NCBI GenBank assembly: GCA_963921795.1
Contig: OY997653.1
Span: 5,663,104-5,727,103, forward strand
Length of the DNA: 64,000 nt
Direction: 5' to 3'
From: Nannobrachium achirus
Lineage: Eukaryota; Chordata; Actinopteri; Myctophiformes; Myctophidae
Below the pieces are notes generated by a model that worked only from the letters and a program-made list of their open reading frames with translations, had not been told where the DNA came from and did not search any database. Of this stretch, positions 41,346-54,010 are shown one piece after another. The stretch's first letter is position 1; the number at the start of each line of letters is the position of its first letter. A program made the translations under genes and the position numbers.

Positions 41346-44185
41346 ATTATTATTACTAGAAAAGAAAATCTTGAAGAAATTTTAAGTGTGCCTGCAGCTT
41401 GCTAAGTGTGTGCAACCTTGTATAGTAGTTGGTGTTAGCATTAGCATTTTTGCATTAACATCAACATCATTATTAGAATTTTTAACATTCACATTTTTAG
41501 CAATATCATTGAATTTTTTGCTTTAGAATTTTAAACATTTGCTAACACTAGCATTTTAGCATTAGCTATTTTAATGTTGGGATTTGTTAGCATTAGCATG
41601 TGTTAGCATTAACATGTGTTAATATTAGCATGTGTTAGCATTAGCATTATCATATGTTAGCATTTGTCAAAATTAACATTTTTTAACATTAGCATTAGCG
41701 GTTAGCCCTTGGGACTGTGGGACCACCCACTGAGTTTGAGACCAGTAACGTGTTGGGAAGTGGAGACAATATGAAGGCAGAGGGGGCAGGGCTTAACTCA
41801 TTCCCTGCTAGGCCCGATAGTCCCGCGAATATTTTAATGTCTCTACCTGCCAGGCCCGATAGTCCCGAGAATTTCCCGGTTTTGAAAAAAAGTTTTTACC
41901 CCTAAAAATGTAGTAGGCATGATAGCAATCGCGAAATTGCATGTTTAACCCCCATAGCAACCCCATCTTTCAAAGATGGCAGCCATCTTTGTTTACATTT
42001 TAGGAAAACATAATGGCTGCTATCTCATGAATGCCTGAACGGATTTCCATTCGGATGTTTTTGTTTGAAAGCTGTGAGCAATGTGGACACACGTGGTGCA
42101 TGATCTAGGCATGGGTGTGCATGATCCGTGCACTATAAATTACATGGAAGTCTATGGAGACGAATGGCATATGGGAGTACGAAGGTATTCTTAAGAGACG
42201 GGGAATGTGTTAAGCAATTACAGATACTTCCTATTGGCCATGTAAGTACACACAGCGAGTCTCGAGACGGTACCATGCTGCAAACTGGAGATATAGCTTT
42301 TTAAAGCTCAGCCAATAGGAAGATATGGGCGGGGCATAAGAGGGGGCGGAACTTAAGTCATAATGTCCTGTTTAAATCCAGACACCAAGTTTCAAGACGG
42401 TACCATGCTGTGAACTGGAGTAATGGCCGTTTAAAGCCCAGCCAATAGGAGAACCCAGGGGGCGGGGCTTAATCAATTACAGCTCATCCCTATTGGCCAG
42501 AAAAATACCAAAGTTTGTGTGCATTTTAAAGTTTAAATGACGTTGCTAGGCAAACGTATGGCAGAGTTACGTCGTGACAAGTATCTGTTTTGTTCTGCTT
42601 TCCCCCATTCAAAGTCAATGGGGGTTTTTGCGCGTAGTTTTTTATGAATTACGTTGCCATGGTAACGCGGATCGGAAAGAAAAGTAATAGCATTCCCGGC
42701 CGAGCAGCACATTTTGATGTATATATTGCGGCGGTGGCGTAAATCGTGCTGCAGTTATTATGTGCCAATATTTGTGGGATCATTATTAAGTGTGCCTGCC
42801 ATGCAATGGCAAAACACTTATTGTAATCCGCCATACTTAGTTTGTTCACACTTAATTCACACTTAATTTAGTGTGCCTGCCATGCAATGCAATGGCAAAA
42901 CACTTATTGTAATCCGCCATACTTACTTAAGTAAGTCAGTAATGTTCTTGCAAATTTCGGCACGTAATAACTGCCGCACGATTTAGGCCACCACCGCAAT
43001 ATATACATCAAAACGTGCGGCTCGGCTGGGAATGGTGTGCTATTACTTTTCTTTCCGATCCGCGTTACCATTTCGACGTAATTCGCAAAAAACAACGCCC
43101 AAAAAACCCATTTCGGCACGTAATAACTGCCGCACGATTTACGCCTCCCCCGCAATATAAACATCAAAATGTGCGGCTCGGCCGGGAATGGGGTGCTATT
43201 ACTTTTCTTTCCGATCCGCGATACCATGGCAACGTATTTCGTAAAAAAACTACGCGCAAAAAAACCCCATTGATTTTGAATGGGGGACTCGGAAAGAAAT
43301 CCAGAAACTTTGGCGCCACATAACTCTGCCATACTTTTGCCTAGCAACGTCATTTAATCTTTTAAATGCACACACAACTTTGGTCTTTTTCCGGCCAATA
43401 GGGATGAGCTGTAATTGAATAAGCCCCGCCCACTCTGTAACAGGAAGTGCCCTTCGCCAAACAGGAAGTGCCTCTATATCTTATCAACCGTTTGTCGTAC
43501 AGATGCGTGGGTGGCGTCAGATGACTTGATTAAGAGTCATTAACCTTAATTGCTGCTTCCTTCATCAAACAGGAAGTGCCCTTCGCCAAACAGGAAGTGC
43601 CTCTATATCTCATGAACCGTTTGTTGTACAGACGCGTGGGTGGCGTCAGATGACTTGATTAAGAGTCCTTAACCTTAATTGCTGCTTCCTTCGCCAAACA
43701 GGAAGTGCCCTTCACCAAACAGGAAGTGCCTCTATATCTCATGAACCGTTTGTCGTACAGACGTGTGGGTGGCGTCATATGGCTTGATTAAGAGTCTTTA
43801 TTTTAACCTTAATTGGTGCTTCCTTCGCCAAACAGGAAGTGCCCTTCGCCAAACAGGAAGTGCCTCTATAACTCATGAACCGTTTGTCGTACAGACGCGT
43901 GGGTGGTGACATATGACTTGATAAAGGCTTCCTTCGCCAAACAGGAAGTGCCCTTCTCCAAACAGGAAGTGCCTCTATATCTCATGAACCGTTTGTCGTA
44001 CAGTCAATAATGTTAAAGCTAATGCAAAAAATGCTAGTGTTAAAAAATCTTACGCTAATCTAATGCTTATGCTAACACCCAAAAAAATCTAATGCTAATG
44101 CTAACACCAACCGCTACACAAGGTTGCAGACGCTTAGTGAGCTGCAGGCACACTTAAAATTTCTTAGAAATTGTCTTTTCTAGTT
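41346..44185. repeat. fold-back composite repeat, 2.84 kb
   Basis: Opens with ACTAGAAAAGAAAATCTTGA and closes with its reverse complement ('gtcttttctagtta'). In from each end come 'agtgtgcctgcagc', 'gcaaccttgt', then GCTAAT repeats. Inside lie a 'cattccctgctaggcccgat' unit (41795-42195), several 'ggtaacgcggatcggaaaga' units (42600-43300) and satellite block 2. No protein frame found. Confidence 0.7.
43437..44005. repeat. satellite array, block 2
   Basis: About 4.5 units of the 128-bp form of the 36.6-kb satellite. It ends exactly at the phrase where block 1 carries the 38009-39262 insertion. Confidence 0.9.
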
Positions 44186-44333
44186 AAAGTTGCACGCCCC
44201 TGCTCTATATGATTATTCTGACAGCACCTCAAAAAATATTTAAGACCTTTCACAATTTTTTTTATATAAATATGATGATTCCCCCTCTATATTTCAGAAT
44301 TCTGTATAGTAATAGTTTCCTGCTCCTCCATAC

Positions 44334-44418
44334 CTGAGGCAGAGAATCCAAGGAATTCTTCCTCATCACTTTCCTCTTCAAACATCTGGAGGATCTGTTG
44401 ATCTGGTATTCCCTCCAT
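44334..44418 (-). CDS. possible first coding exon (MEGIPDQQIL...GFSAS)
   Basis: Minus strand: ATG 44416-44418, donor GTATGG at 44328-44333, 28 codons and one base (phase 1): MEGIPDQQILQMFEEESDEE then EFLGFSASG. Acidic starts ending in E(F/L)xGF are common in piggyBac proteins. Its phase fits the exons at 33129 (piggyBac-derived) and 40825 (zinc finger). Which gene it serves, or whether it is expressed, cannot be told. Confidence 0.4.
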
Positions 44419-44802
44419 GGCTTGAGGAACACATTAGAGAGAGGGAACACTTAGCATGATTAAATGTATCACACATTAGAGAGAGGACAACATCATCTTG
44501 ATAGTATAATATTCTAATCCCCTGCCCCTTTTATGTAAATATACCTTATGATTCTACTGAGCTTTTTTCCCCCCCTTCTCTGTAGTGGATATTTGTTGGA
44601 TTGTATTGCATGCTTTCACACTTGCACTGTGATAGTGAAAATATGTATTTATCACTCTTGCATAGATATATATTTCATGTGCATTTGCTTGTTCATATTA
44701 GGTAGCCAGCATGTCTATGGGGTATAAGTTTGGTTAAAATGTCTGAGCCTCTGAGGCTGTTATCAGCATTGTTTTGGTGGAATCTCTCACAGAAAGCCAT
44801 AA

Positions 44803-46954
44803 TTAAGTGTGCCTGCCATGCAATGCAATGGCAAAACACTTAACTCATTCTGTGCCGATCCCGAACTAGTTCGGCTTTATTTCAATCCAATACAATTTTT
44901 TTTTTATTAATTCACTTACCCCGAGCTGCTTGTAGAGTCGTGGGTGGTCCTGGCTCGCTAGCCGCTAGCCAGCTAGCCATTCTACTCTGTCCGACGATAT
45001 ATTCCATTAAAAATGGTTTAAAATACATTTTTGAGCTCCCCAATGTTCACCCAATGTTCGGCGCCGCTTCCGATGAGTACACGAGTGTGCCGATCCCGAA
45101 GTAGTCCGGCTTTTTTTAATGAAATGAATAAAATGATAAGAGGCCTTCTGAAGCCTGGCCTGATTTTTCTAGCTACTAGCCGAAAGCTAGCAACCTCCCG
45201 GCCGGCCGTTATTTGCGAACGAAATCGCCAATCTCCGCCTAATCCAATGAAAGACCACATCTTTGAAGGCTTATATCTCTGGATTGTGTCTTTAGGGAAG
45301 CGGCGCGAGGTTTATTTACGGCGAAATCGCCCAAAAATGATCTTTTAGATGACAAAATGGGAATAGCCATTCTGTTAGCATTATCATCCAGGACCTTTCC
45401 ATGACGTGCATGAACGTGAGCATGTGAGGTCCTGGAAGGTGAGGTCCTGGAAGCTAAAGCGCTCGCCTATGAGAGATACCCTGGCATTCTATGGCCCCTA
45501 GAGGGCGCTGGCACTAAATGAGTTAATGTCGCCACAAATTTCAGCACGTAATAACTGCCGCACAATTTATGCCACCCCCGCAATATCAAAACGTGTGGCT
45601 CGGCCGGGAATGGGTTGCTATTACTTTTCTTTCCGATCTGCGTTACCATTGGTGTCATATAACTTGATTAAGAGTCCTTCACCTTAACACATCGGGTGCC
45701 CACGTGGTGTCTACACGCCAATCTCTTTGATGTCTCTGGACGCCCAGCCCCAGTGCCCACGACGCGTTTGACGCGTTTTACAATACTGTAGTTACTGTAC
45801 ATTGCTACCGCAATGAAGGCTCTACCACGGTGATCAAACGCCAACAATATGGGAAAAACACTACATTTCCCAAAATGCAGCGCGGTACATGTGACCAGGA
45901 TGTGCAGTCTCCCTGCAGCCAATCACAAGCTTCTGTTCCTATCCTGCACTGCACTCTATCGTCCTCCCCTCGCAGGCTAGCACGACTCCTATGTATCATG
46001 GATACTAGTATTTTCCCAGTAACGGAGTCTCGGCGGAGATACACGTAACATGGCGGATTCTTCTCCTAGTCTAGCTTTTTCAATCACCATGTTCAATGCG
46101 CGGTCCTTTCTACCTACCGTGACACAAACGCTGTGGCCCAGGTTTGATAAAAAGATGTCCTGACTGAAAGAAAACTTTATCGTAAAAATAAACAGGACAT
46201 CCGTGGATTACATTTACTCGTATCATGGATACTATTTTCCCAGTGACGCTGCGGAGGTAACGTAACATGGCGGATTCCTCTCCTGGTCTAGCTTTTTCAA
46301 TCACCATGTTCAAAACGCGACCCTTTCTACCGCCCGTGATACACACGCTGTGGCCCAAGATTGGTAAAAAGCTGTCCTGACTGAAAGAAAAGATCATCGT
46401 GAAAATAAACTGGACATACTTGGATTACATTTACTCAACGTATTACGGATACTTTTTCCACGAAGCGAAGGTACGTAAATGACGTGTTGCCATGGAGACG
46501 ATGGGCCCCTGTGAGGGTAAACCCTGAATTAACGTGGGCATCCGATGTGTTAATTGGTTTAACTTAGCCCCGCCCCCTCTTCTGATTGGCCGAAGCTTTA
46601 TTCATCCATAACTCACTTCCCAACACGTTACTGGTCTCAAACTTGGTGGGTGGTCCCACGGCCCCAATGGCTAACTAATGCTAAAAATGCTAATGCTAAG
46701 GTTAGAAATGCTAATGAAAATGCTAGCTAATGCTAAAAATGCTAATGTTCGAAATGCTAATACTATAAATGCTAATGTTAGCTAATGCTAAAAATTACAA
46801 CGCTAATGTAAAAAATGCTAATAATGCAAAAGAATGCTAAAGCTAATGCTAATAAAATAAGAATGCTAAAATGATTTAAACTTTAAAACGCACGACTTTG
46901 GACTTCTTCTGGCCAATAGGGACGAGCTGTAATTGATTAAGCCCCGCCCCCTCG
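44803..46954. repeat. composite repeat region with second terminus type and tandem duplication
   Basis: Starts with AAGTGTGCCTGCCATGCAAT, whose inverted partner lies near 51320. 45995-46212 and 46215-46435 are a tandem duplication ('acatggcggattc.tctcct', 'ctttttcaatcaccatgttc'). 46668-46875 is a GCTAAT minisatellite. 44843-45660 holds 'cgatcccgaa.tagt.cggc' twice. No gene recognised. Confidence 0.55.
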
Positions 46955-47545
46955 GTAACAGGAAGTGCCCTTCGCCAAACAGGAAGTGCCTCTATATCTT
47001 ATCAACCGTTTGTCGTAGAGACGCGTGGGTGGTGTCATATGACTTGATTAAGAGTCCTTAACCTTAATTGGTGCTGCCTTCGCCAAACAGGAAGTGCCTC
47101 TATATCTCATGAACCGTTTGTTGTACAGACGCGTGGGAAGTGTCATATGACTTGATTAAGAGTCCTTAACCTTAATTGGTGCTTCCTTCGCCAAACAGGA
47201 ATTGCCCTTCGCCAAACAGGAAGTGCCTCTATATCTCTTGAACTGTTTGTCGTAGAGACGCGTGGGTGGTGTCATATGACTTGATTAAGAGTCCTTAACC
47301 TTAATTGGTGCTTTCTTCGCCAAACAGGAAGTGCGTCTATATCTCATGAACCGTTTGTCGTACAGACACATGGGTGGTGTCATATGACTTGATTAAGAGT
47401 CCTTAACCTTAATTGGTGCTTCCTTCGCCAAACAGGAAGTGCCCTTCGCCAAACAGGAAGTGCCTCTATATCTCATGAACCGTTTGTCGTACAGACGTGT
47501 GGGTGGTGTCATATGATTTGATCAAGAGTCCTTAACATGAATTAG
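46955..47545. repeat. satellite array, block 3
   Basis: About five units of the same satellite, mixing 108- and 128-bp forms, followed by a 'cattccctgccaggcccgat' unit at 47550-47960. Confidence 0.9.
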
Positions 47546-48009
47546 TTTAACTCATTCCCTGCCAGGCCCGATAGTCCCGAGATTATTCCAATGTCTTTCC
47601 CCGCCAGGCCCGATAGTCCCGAGAATTAAAAAAAAAAAAATTTTTTTGAAAATGGAGTAGGCATGATAGCAATCGCGAAATTGCATGTTTAACCCCCATA
47701 GCAACCCCATCTTTCAAGCATGGCAGCCATTTTGGCAGCCATCTTTGTTAAACATAGTGGCTGTTATCTCATGAATGCCTGAACGGATTTCCATTCGGAT
47801 TTTTTTGTTTGAAAGCTGTGAGCAATGTGGACACACGTGGTGCATTATCTAGGCATGGGTGTGCATGATCCGTGCACACCCAATTACATGGAAGTCTATG
47901 GAGACGAATGGCAGGTGGGAGTACGGAGGTATGTTAAAATGGCGGTCAATGTGTTAACTTAGCCCTGCCCCCTCTTCTGATTGGCTGAAACTTGATTGTT
48001 CCTTTTTTG

Positions 48010-48595
48010 GCTATTACTCATCAACCGTTTGTCATACAGAGTTGTGGCTGGTGTCATATGACTTGATTAAGAGTCCTTAACCTTAATTGGTGCTTCCTTC
48101 GCCAAACAGGAATTGCCCTTCGCCAAACAGGAAGTGCCTCTATATCTCTTGAACTGTTTGTTGTAGAGACGCGTGGGTGGTGTCATATGACTTGATTAAG
48201 AGTCCTTAATCCTTAATTGGTGCTTTCTTTGCCAAACAGGAAGTGCCTCTACATCTCATGAACTGTTTGTCGTACAGACACATGGGTGGTTTCATATGAC
48301 TTGATTAAGAGTCCTTAACCTTAATTGGTGCTTCCTTCGCCAAACAGGAAGTGCCCTTCGCCAAACAGTAAGTGCCTCTATATCTCATGAACCGTTTGCC
48401 GTACAGACGTGTGGGTGGTGTCATATGATTTGATCAAGAGTCCTTAAAATTAATTAGTTTAACTTAGCCCTGCCCCCTCTTCTGATTGGCTGAAACTTGA
48501 TTGTTCCTTTTTTTGGCTATTACTCATCAACCGTTTGTCATACAGAGTTGTGGCTGGTGTCATATGACTTGATTAAGAGTCCTTCACCTTAATTG
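48010..48595. repeat. satellite array, block 4
   Basis: About four to five units; its order closely copies block 3 (for example 'ggaattgcccttcgcc' in both), so the two blocks are probably a segmental duplication about 930-940 bp apart. Confidence 0.85.
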
Positions 48596-48699
48596 GTTTA
48601 ACTTAGCCCCGCCCCCTCTTCTGATTGGCCGAAGCTTTATTCATCCATAACTCACTTCCCAACACGTTACTGTTCTCAAATTTGGTGAGTGGTCCCACG

Positions 48700-49617
48700 G
48701 CCCCAATGGCTAACCGCTAATGCTAACTGCTACTCCCACTAATGCTAAAGCTAAAAGTGCTGAACATTAGCTAGCATTAGCATTTTAACTCATACAGTGC
48801 CAGGCGACTTTTAGAGCAACTTTCTCACTATGGGCTTCCCTGCCAAGCGACTTTGGGCGACTTTTACTTAGAAAAAAAAAAAACCCATTAAATCTAGTAA
48901 ACATGATTTCAATCGCGATTTTGCATGTTCCACCCCCATACAACCCCATCTTTATACAGGGCAGCCATCTTTGTTTACATAACATGTAAAACATAATGGC
49001 TATTATCTCAAGAATGCCTGAACGGATTTCCAATCTTTTTTTTTTGTTTGAAAGCTGTGAACAGCCTGCACAAACATGGTGCATGATCTGTGCATGGGTG
49101 TGCATGATCTGTGCACTACAAATTACATGGAAGTCTATGGAGAGGGCTGGCACTAATGCCACTCGAGGGCATTTTTAATTGGCAGTAAGTGAGTTAACAT
49201 TAGCATTAGCTAGCATTAGCATTTTAGCATTAGCAATTGTAACATTGGCATTTGTTAGCATTAGCTAGCATTAGCATTTTAACATTAGCAATTTTAACAT
49301 TGGCATTTGTTAGCATTAGCATTATCATGTGTTAGCATCATCATGTGTTAGCATTAGCATTTGTTAGCATTAACATTTCTTAGCATTAGCATGTGTTAAC
49401 ATTAGCATGTGTTAGTATTAGCATTTGTTAACGTTAGCATTGTGGGACCACCCACCGAGTTTGAGACCAGTAACGTGTTGGGAAGTAGAGACATGGCTGT
49501 TTAAAGCCCAACCAACAGGAAGGCAGAATGTTAGCATTAGCATTTTTAGCATTAACATTAGCAATAGAATTTAGCATTTTTAGCATTAGCATTTTAGCAT
49601 TAGCATTTTTAACGTTA
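48700..49617. repeat. GCTAAT/GCATTAG minisatellites and 'cgacttt' unit
   Basis: 'gttagcattagcatt' repeats at 48705-48790, 49195-49445 and 49525-49617. Between them is a fourth diverged copy of the unit that has 'aatgcctgaacggatttcca' and 'aagtctatgga'. No gene. Confidence 0.75.
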
Positions 49618-49625
49618 GCAATAGC

Positions 49626-50564
49626 TAGGGTTGGGGACGGTAACCGCCGTACCGCGGTATACCGAGGTCTACCGCGGTGTCAGTGTGCTTACCGCGGAAG
49701 AAAAAGTCTATTTTTTATTGGAAAACAAGCGAGTTTTAAAACGGGGGAGAAGCGAGGACCGCATGCGCTCCATGCCGCTCTGCTCTGGGCCGTGTACCAC
49801 ATGTTTGGAAGCCACATACGTCACTCAGAGAGTGACGGAGACACAGACCTGCAAAGCCTGGGCAGGCAGCAGCCTTGTAGAGAAGTACAGAGCAGCGTAA
49901 ACTTTCTGTGATCCACACGACACAAGGATGTTAATACATACCTTGTGTTGTAGCAGTTTCTTTTTTATTCATACGGATTACTGGCGGAGCGCGGGCCGCG
50001 TGGACTAAAATCGAAAATGAAACTATTTTACTTTTTCCACCGCGTCGCGCGTTGTGCCCCGTCCGGCGGCGCGTCGGCGATTTTATAACCTTTTCTGTCA
50101 AGTCTTGTAACTAAAACCTGTTTATAGCAGCACTCAATCACTGCGATTTGAGAGTTGAGACGTGACGTGAGTTTACAGAATCACTGTATACGATCTGACT
50201 ACCCGTCCTTTTCTGGTTTGTTCACACAGCTGTTTGTGTCTGAAAAGCCCAAGTAGCTAGCCTACGTTACTATGGTAACCCGACAGTGCACAGATCTAAA
50301 AAGCTCAGAACGCGTCGCGGATGCGATGTGTTGTGAGCTTGTAGATCTGCTCCTTTCAAAGCCAGACCCGCTAAGCTGTACGGAGAAGTATAACTCGGGC
50401 AGTCAGGCTGTGGAGAGGCGACTTTTGGGAAGATGATTGCAATATTTTGGCTTATCGCCGAACCTTAATTAATAGATACGGGGGTGCGGTAATTACCGCA
50501 GTACCGGCGGTAAATGGGAAGACGGTAATCGCGGTAACAAAATGATGATACCGCCCCAGCCCTA
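49626..50564. mobile_element. non-autonomous hAT element with 8-bp target duplication
   Basis: Ends TAGGGTTGGGGACGGTA and (reversed) TAGGGCTGGGGCGGTA. GCAATAGC flanks both sides (49618-49625, 50565-50572). 939 bp, with inward repeats of 'ggtaccgcggta'-type words and a hairpin-family copy at 50290-50350. No transposase frame. It is inserted in a GCTAAT minisatellite. Confidence 0.9.
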
Positions 50565-50572
50565 GCAATAGC

Positions 50573-51713
50573 ATTAGCATTTTTAGCTTAGCATTACCGG
50601 AAGTAGCAGTTAGCAATAGCGGTTAGCCGTTGGGACTATGGTATAGTAACGTGTTGGGAAGTGGAGTTATGGCTGTTAAAAGCCCAGCCAATAGGAAGGT
50701 AGAGGGGGCGGGGCTTAAGCATTTACAGATCATTCCTATTGGCTGTGTAAGTACACCCACCAAATTCCAAGACAGTGCAATGCTGCAAACTGGAGTTATG
50801 GATATCTAAAACTCAGCCAATAGGAAGATAGGGGAGGGGCTTAAGATGGGGTGGGGCTTAAGTAAAAAGTCCCTATAGGCTAGTCCAGACACCAAGTTTC
50901 AAGAGGGTGCCATGCTGTGACCTGGAGTTATAGCTGTTTAAAGCCCAGCCAATAGTAATACAGAGGGGGCGGGGCTTAATCAATTACAGCTCGTCCTTAT
51001 TGGCCGGAAAAATTCCAAAGTCATGTGAGAGTTTTAAAGTTTAAATCACGTTGCTTGGCAAAAGTATGCCAGAGTAATGTGGTGCCAGGAGTTTTCGGAG
51101 TCCCCCATTCAAAGTCAATGGAGTTTTTGGGCGATGCTTTTTGTGAATTACGTCGCCATGGTAATGCGGATCGGATAGAAAAGTAATAGCACACCATTCC
51201 TGGCCGAGCCGCACGTTTTGTATATATTCGGGGTTGGTGTAAATCGTGTGGCAGCTATTACGTGCCGAAATTTACGGGAAAATTAAGTATGCCAGATTAC
51301 AGTAAGTGTTTTGCCATTGCATGGCAGGCACACTTAAAAGCTTCTCACACTCATTTATTTGCATTTATCTAGTCATGGAGTATATTTCAGAGGGTTGTTT
51401 CTTAATTAGCCTCACACTTTGATTACAGTTCAACTGTTCATCATTAAAAAGTAATTCTCTTGTTTTCCCTTTCCTGTGGCTAGTTTTAATAAAAAGCAGT
51501 TCAATACATATTATGAACTCCTTTTTGGAGATCATACTTTCTGTCTGTGGCAATAACTAATCTAATGGTGGTAAATCATTGTTTTAAACCATTGCATCAT
51601 ATCACATTGACAGGGTCAGACGAGTGTAAACCAACTGCTTGTTTATTTGATGAAGGTCTACTTAGAACAACATCTATGTTTTTACATTAGCAGTAATACA
51701 GTTAACAACTTAC
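50573..51713. repeat. end of composite repeat block, then unannotated
   Basis: Repeats 'aagcccagccaataggaa' and 'ggggcggggctta' as at 42.3 kb, then the terminus 'gccattgcatggcaggcaca' (51311-51335). 51340-51713 is AT-rich with no recognised feature. Confidence 0.55.
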
Positions 51714-52175
51714 CTGAAAGAGTGTCTCCACTTGTCCTCCTATCTAGTGATGTTGACGGTGATCCACCAGCCTCCTCTGGTCTTCGAACCGTCTCCTCCT
51801 GTTGCAACTCGTGTGATTTCAGTGTGTTTACAACTGTATCATAATCCCTGTTCCCCCAGTCATCACTGTCATCAGTATCAGATTCAGAACAGTGTGGAGA
51901 GAGGAGCTGGTCATCAATAGTTGGTTGTGATGCTTGTATTGTCATGTGTTCAGTTGAGGTGCTGGCTTGAGGCTCTGCCTCTCTGTCTTCATCATCTTCG
52001 CTCTTCGCAACCAATAATGTCAATGATGACCCTGCAGCCTCCCCTGAGTTTAGAAACATCTCCTGCTGTTCCTCTTTAATCTGAGGAGGTTCTGGTTTCA
52101 CCTGGACCACACTGGGACTCCTCTCCTGCTGTTCAGAGGAAACCTCCTCTTTACACACAGGAAGGACTGTGAGGT
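51714..52175 (-). CDS. C2H2 zinc-finger protein, acidic middle exon
   Basis: 462 bp, minus strand; acceptor CCTTCTAG, donor GTAAGT, phase 1 at both ends. It starts DLTVLPVCKEEVSSEQQERS, then VKPEPPQIKEEQQEMF, a Ser/Glu/Asp-rich body and ends RRTSGDTLSG. The VKPEPPQIKEEQ wording is a hallmark of the exon preceding the finger array in many fish zinc-finger genes. A sumoylation-like VKPE motif is visible. It joins the finger exon (40825) in phase across an intron of about 10.9 kb filled with repeats. Confidence 0.8.
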
Positions 52176-52762
52176 CTAGAAGGAGGAAAGTGAACATTAG
52201 GGTAGAGCACTTCATAATTATTTTGGAAAACAGTCACCAGAACCAAAGAAGGGTGTTTTTGATTGATCTAGCATAGTTAAAATGGAGTTGGAGTTACAAT
52301 GTATGGGAAGGGGGCGTGTCTGGTGAAATGAATATACAATATCGAAATACTGAATCAAGCAACTTAAAAACGGTCTGGGTGCTCCGAAAAGCCTCAGCAG
52401 ACGATAAAATGATCAAAGTTGTTTTGAAAGTCAAATGTCCCTTTCCTAATGGGGAAAATGTAGTGTTGTCAGAAATATGCATTTACCTTGCAGTCACATC
52501 TGCAATTTAATTAGTTCATGAGTCCATATTTGTTTCTCTTTACATATTAAATCCCAGTTTATAGGCATTTTAAGCTTCCCAGCAGCCATCGTGGACGGAA
52601 TCTTGAATATGATGCCTTTCCAGATGTATTTAGTATGTTATTTAGCATACCCAATAGTAATATAATCTTTCCATTACCTGGGGTTTCAACAATATACATG
52701 ACCTATCTTATATTGGATTCATTGCAAACAGACCACTATACAGAGAATCGGTGCAGAGTTAC
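52176..52762. other. intronic sequence
   Basis: Intron of the zinc-finger gene; no repeat or exon recognised. Confidence 0.5.
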
Positions 52763-52868
52763 CTTTATTGATCCCACAGTCGTCTGTATCAATGTGACGC
52801 TGCATGTTGTCATAACAGGCATCTCCAACATCTCTGACATCCATCAGGTTGGCTCCTTCTAGCAGGGC
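52763..52868 (-). CDS. C2H2 zinc-finger protein, upstream exon (probable)
   Basis: 106 bp; acceptor CTGTTCCAG, donor GTAACT. Reads ALLEGANLMDVRDVGDACYD then NMQRHIDTDDCGINKG, starting in phase 0 and ending in phase 1, which fits the next exon (giving KDLTVLP). Not a domain that I recognise. The first exon with the start codon was not found and should lie above 52868. Confidence 0.55.
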
Positions 52869-53689
52869 CTGGAACAGAATATAAGACTGTATGACAGGAG
52901 GAGGAGATGGAATAGATGGTCAAAAAGAAACACCTGTTTGCACATTACCGTTTTTTATGGGTCATTTTATGGTAATAAAGGCTTTTTATGCATTTATTCA
53001 TAGGGCAGAAGGTCGACAGGAAATGGGAAGATTGAAGGGGAGTGACATGCAGCAAATGTGTATACTGTAACATATATTTACAAATAATAGCCTGATTTGG
53101 ACCCCGGGCGTTTAAAAGAACCAGGCGACTATTTGCAACAGGATTTTATTTATATTTGCACCGGGCTTTACTCGAACCCAAATCAGGATGAATTCAAAAT
53201 AAAATAAAAGCAAATAATAGCACCAGCGTTTACACAAATCAGGCTTCTTTAACAAAAAAAAATTGTATATTTTTTCACCACTCATACCAAATTTATTGTA
53301 GCCTACAACTGTACTTCCAATAATTAAAGTCAATAATTAAAGTACTTATTCTTCTTAATAATAAACAAACTAAAGTCATATATTTTAGTTATACAGTAGC
53401 AGTGACTGAGACAAAGCCAGTTACAGCTCTGTAAGTAAACGAACACGCATGCACGTCTGCAATTGGACGAGACCCTCCCAAATCATCTTCTGTCCAATGC
53501 GGCCCTCACCAAGTCACCTTTCGTCCAATGCGGCCCTCACCAAGTCACCTTTTGTCCAATGCGGCCCGCACTCCAAAATGAGTTTGACAACCCTGCTCTA
53601 TAGCAATGATCAATATCACAATATAAGAGCTATGTAACACTTACTGAACAAACACTCTACTACAGCAATGATTAATACTTATGGTGCCA
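52869..53689. other. no gene recognised; hAT-type end with 33-bp tandem repeat
   Basis: 53487-53567 holds three copies of 'gtccaatgcggccctcacca' spaced about 33-35 bp, followed by 'aaaatgagtttgacaaccct', the complement of a common fish hAT MITE start. The rest is plain AT-rich sequence. Confidence 0.5.
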
Positions 53690-54010
53690 TCAATTAAATC
53701 TCTTTGAAGACTTCCATGTAATTCATAGTGCACGGATCGTGCACGCCCATGCCTAGATCATGCACCACGTGTGTGCACGCTGTTCACAGCTTTCAAACAA
53801 AAACATCCGCTTGGAAATCCGTTCAGGCATTCATAAGCTAGCAGCCATTATGTTTTCTTCAAATGTTAACAAACATGGCTGCCATGTTTGAAAGATGGGG
53901 TTGGTATGGGGGTTAAACATGCAATTTCGCGATCGCGATCATGCCTAATAATTTTGTTTGTCAAAAAAAAATCATTTTTGAAAAAACGGCCCAAACTCGG
54001 GAAACTCAGG
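53690..54010. repeat. inverted copy of the 'gaacggatttcca' unit
   Basis: Reverse complement of the units at about 41.9-42.2, 47.65-47.95 and 48.9-49.2 kb (shared 'gttcaggcattcat', 'gcgattgcgatc'-type words, 'atgcaatttcgcg'), showing that the unit also moves outside the composite block. A half hairpin-family copy lies at 54259-54289. Confidence 0.7.

Noticed and set aside
36590-48595. Regular repeats that could suggest a CRISPR array
   Set aside because: Units are head-to-tail satellite without unique spacers, in a vertebrate genome.
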